Shown piece after piece: positions 61,721-64,000 of a stretch of 64,000 nucleotides of DNA. The DNA lies in NCBI RefSeq assembly GCF_029395435.1, contig NZ_CP113915.1:2190805-2254804 (forward strand), in the 5' to 3' direction. Every line of letters begins with the position of its first letter. Within the stretch, counting starts at the first letter, position 1. Origin of the DNA: Bifidobacterium sp. ESL0790. GTDB lineage: Bacteria; Actinomycetota; Actinomycetes; Actinomycetales; Bifidobacteriaceae. Made by a program: the position numbers and the translations under genes. The notes under the pieces were generated by a model. That model was not told the DNA's origin. It worked only from the letters and a program-made list of their open reading frames with translations, and did no database searches.

Positions 61721-64000
61721 ATGGCGCTCGAGTCCAACGACCCCAAGTCCCAGGCCAGGCAGATCTGGAATGACGCGCTGGCGATCCTGCGGCGCGACAC
61801 CTCGATGACGCCGCGCAACCAGGGTTGGTTCGAGGACGTGGTGCCCGAGGGCGCGTTCGGCTCGACCATCGTGCTGTGCGTCTCGAACACCGCCACGCAG
61901 CAGGCGTTGCAGAGCGAGCTGAGCGGGCCACTGCTCCGGGCGTTGCATCTGAGCACCGGGCAGGATATGTTCCCCGCCTTCAAGATCGTCCCCTCGCAGG
62001 GTGGAGCCGAGCGCGGAATGGCCGATGGCGCCGATGCGGCGCAACACGGCGGCGCGACTGGTGAGAGCGACATCGCCGCGCAACAGGAGCATGAGACCGA
62101 CGGGTTCTATGTGCCGCCGACGGATGAATCGGCCGCCGGAACAGCCGCAAATCCCTCGGAGCCTTCCACCTCGACGAATCCCGCGAATCCGCTTCATACC
62201 AACGCTTCCGGCAGTGGGGCGCATTGGAACGGCGGCTTCAACCGGCACGATGAATCCCAAGCCGGCAATACCTCGAATATCGGAAACAGCGGAAACGGCG
62301 GCGCCGAGGCGAAGAAGCCACAACGCGAGTCCTGGAGCGGGTCGGCGCAACTGGCGTTTGACGACCCCGCGTTCTCGGAGGATCTGGGGGCCGGATCGTA
62401 CCGCGATTATCGGCCGAGCATGGGCGCGGTCCAGGCATCGGCGTCGCAGGTCTCGGGTCAGGCTCGCGACAACCGGTCTTTGAATCGGTCTTTCGATTCG
62501 CGAAATCCCGCGGAAGACGAGCGGTTCAGCGAAAGCTATCAGGGCGACGGTGCCCGGTCGAACGGCGGACCATACCAATCCGGCAACACCTACCAGGCGG
62601 AGGAGAACCGCGAGAATCCGCGCCAAATGGCGGAAAGCAACGCGGCCGGAAACAGTTACGACGGATATGCAGCACCAACGGCGAGCCGTGAGGCCGCACC
62701 TTCGCAGAACTTCGCGCAGACCGATGAATCCGAAAGCCTTGGCTATGCGAGCCGGCCGGATGTGGGGCAATACATCCAGCAGGCGCACCCCCAGGCGCAA
62801 TACGAGCAGTTCCCCTCCTCGGCGCAGCAACCGCGCAACGTCGAGGCGACCCGACCGGCGGAGACGCCAGCGGCCACGCCAAGCGCGACGCAGGCCCCGG
62901 CCGAGAGCCCGGAAAACGGGCAGTCCTTCGAGCTCAACGAGCAGCGCACCGACCGCGATCCGGAGACGCACCTCAACAAGAACGCGACCTTCGACACCTT
63001 CGTGCCCGGCGACTCCAACCGTTTCGCCCGCACCGTGGCGCTCGCGGTGGCCGAGGGCAGCGGCAAGGACTTCAACCCGTTGTGTATCTACGGCGGCTCG
63101 GGCCTGGGCAAGACCCATCTGTTGAACGCCATCGGCAACTACGCGCTGGTCAAGGACCGCAACCTGAAGGTCCGCTACGTCACCAGCGAGGAGTTCACCA
63201 ACGAGTTCATCGAAGCGCTGCAGAACCCGAACCAGAGCCAGGGTCAGATCGCCGCGTTCAACCGCCGCTACCGCCAGGTCGACGTGCTGCTGATTGACGA
63301 CATCCAGTTCCTGGGCGGCAAAGAGGCCACGCTCGAGCAGTTCTTCCACACGTTCAACGCGCTCTACCAGGCCAACAAGCGCATCGTCATCGCCTCCGAC
63401 GTGGCGCCCAAGAACCTCAAGGGCTTCGCCTCCAGGCTCATCTCGCGCTTCGAATCCGGCCTGACCGTCGACGTCAAGCCACCGGACCTCGAGACCCGCA
63501 TCGCGATTCTGCGCATGATGGCCTCCGTGAACCATTCGAACATCCCCAACGACGTGCTCGACCTCATCGCCGAGCGCTTCACCGAGAACATCCGCGAGCT
63601 GGAGGGCGCCCTCACCCGCGTCACCGCCGTGGCGTCGCTCAGCAACCAGCCGGTCTCCCGCGCCTTGGCCGAGCAGACCCTGCAGGACTTCTTCACCACC
63701 GACGTCGAGATCAAGCCCACCGACATCATCGGGCAGGTGGCCAAGTACTTCCACCTCACGTTCGATGATCTGGTCGGGCGCGCGCGCACCAAGAACGTCG
63801 CGCTGGCGCGGCAGATTGCCATGTATCTGGCCCGCGAGATGACCAGCATGAGCCTCGTGGACATCGGCGAGGTGTTCGGCGGGCGCGACCACACCACCGT
63901 GATGCACGCCTACACCCGCATCTCCAACGAGATGCAGGAGAAGCAGGAGATCTACAACTACGTCATGGAGCTGACGGTGCGCTTGAAGCAGCACCCCGGC
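61721..64000 (+). CDS. dnaA: Replication initiator DnaA (3' end outside window)
   Basis: The first 760 residues are present; the gene runs off the window with little missing. Domain I covers about 1-90 (QARQIWNDALAIL). Domain II is a linker of about 320 residues (95-415) rich in Ser, Asn, Gly, Gln and Glu, far longer than in most bacteria. Domain III (about 417-630) has Walker A GGSGLGKTH near 457 and Walker B LLIDDIQFLGGKE. Domain IV has the box-binding signature GGRDHTTVMHAY near 720. The ATG at 61721 has AAGAAAGGG upstream. Confidence 0.97.
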   Translation, partial: MALESNDPKSQARQIWNDALAILRRDTSMTPRNQGWFEDVVPEGAFGSTIVLCVSNTATQQALQSELSGPLLRALHLSTGQDMFPAFKIVPSQGGAERGMADGADAAQHGGATGESDIAAQQEHETDGFYVPPTDESAAGTAANPSEPSTSTNPANPLHTNASGSGAHWNGGFNRHDESQAGNTSNIGNSGNGGAEAKKPQRESWSGSAQLAFDDPAFSEDLGAGSYRDYRPSMGAVQASASQVSGQARDNRSLNRSFDSRNPAEDERFSESYQGDGARSNGGPYQSGNTYQAEENRENPRQMAESNAAGNSYDGYAAPTASREAAPSQNFAQTDESESLGYASRPDVGQYIQQAHPQAQYEQFPSSAQQPRNVEATRPAETPAATPSATQAPAESPENGQSFELNEQRTDRDPETHLNKNATFDTFVPGDSNRFARTVALAVAEGSGKDFNPLCIYGGSGLGKTHLLNAIGNYALVKDRNLKVRYVTSEEFTNEFIEALQNPNQSQGQIAAFNRRYRQVDVLLIDDIQFLGGKEATLEQFFHTFNALYQANKRIVIASDVAPKNLKGFASRLISRFESGLTVDVKPPDLETRIAILRMMASVNHSNIPNDVLDLIAERFTENIRELEGALTRVTAVASLSNQPVSRALAEQTLQDFFTTDVEIKPTDIIGQVAKYFHLTFDDLVGRARTKNVALARQIAMYLAREMTSMSLVDIGEVFGGRDHTTVMHAYTRISNEMQEKQEIYNYVMELTVRLKQHPG

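Noticed and set aside
61667..63994. A 775-codon open frame on the - strand
   Set aside because: It is entirely antisense to dnaA, which carries all its signature motifs on the + strand.

Overview
This window comes from a high-GC actinobacterium, almost certainly Bifidobacteriaceae (Bifidobacterium or a close relative). The support is protein sequence character and gene order: the fhaA-fhaB-pstP-rodA-pbpA-pknA-pknB chain, crgA next to a DUF881 gene, and trxB-parB-parA-rsmG-jag-yidC-yidD-rnpA-rpmH leading into dnaA. It is the origin-proximal part of the chromosome. I do not assign a species.

Layout. 1-1.3 kb: 3' end of a sortase-anchored surface protein. 1.6-24.6 kb: housekeeping genes (purA, class II fructose-bisphosphate aldolase, a metal P-type ATPase, htpX, an FprA-type ferredoxin reductase, an HtrA protease, tgt, a nitroreductase, a LOG-family protein, two tandem ketopantoate-reductase-like genes, a MalY/PatB aminotransferase, an alpha/beta hydrolase) with tRNA-Gly(CCC) and tRNA-Leu(CAG). 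24.9-39.3 kb: a zinc-ribbon/PASTA membrane protein followed by a cell-wall growth and Ser/Thr-phosphorylation operon with ATGA overlaps. 39.8-45.6 kb: a DUF4143 ATPase, a TrpG/PabA amidotransferase, and a pilin plus class C sortase pair. 46.4-46.7 kb: a dense DnaA-box cluster. 47-52 kb: crgA with a histone H1-like extension, DUF881, class E sortase, trxB. 52.5-59 kb: parB and parA with eleven parS sites, rsmG and jag. 59-64 kb: yidC, yidD, rnpA, rpmH, then dnaA, which runs off the window.

Two themes recur. First, many intergenic gaps carry palindromic repeats in alternating orientation, different from gap to gap. Two single genes (the zinc-ribbon/PASTA gene and the DUF4143 ATPase) are bracketed by direct copies of such repeats, and a 274-bp MITE-like element with near-perfect terminal inverted repeats lies among the parS sites. 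Second, conserved enzymes carry long Ser/Asn/Thr/Ala/Gly-rich, probably disordered segments: TrpG, the P-type ATPase, the nitroreductase, the hydrolase, the DnaA linker, and the tails of PstP, RodA and the PknA-like kinase.

How it fits together. The kinases, phosphatase, FHA proteins, RodA and PBP form the septal/polar peptidoglycan control module, and CrgA belongs functionally with it. ParA/ParB/parS, the DnaA boxes and DnaA form the replication and segregation module. Sortases C and E with the LPxTG proteins supply surface display. All calls come from reading the sequence; no database search was run.
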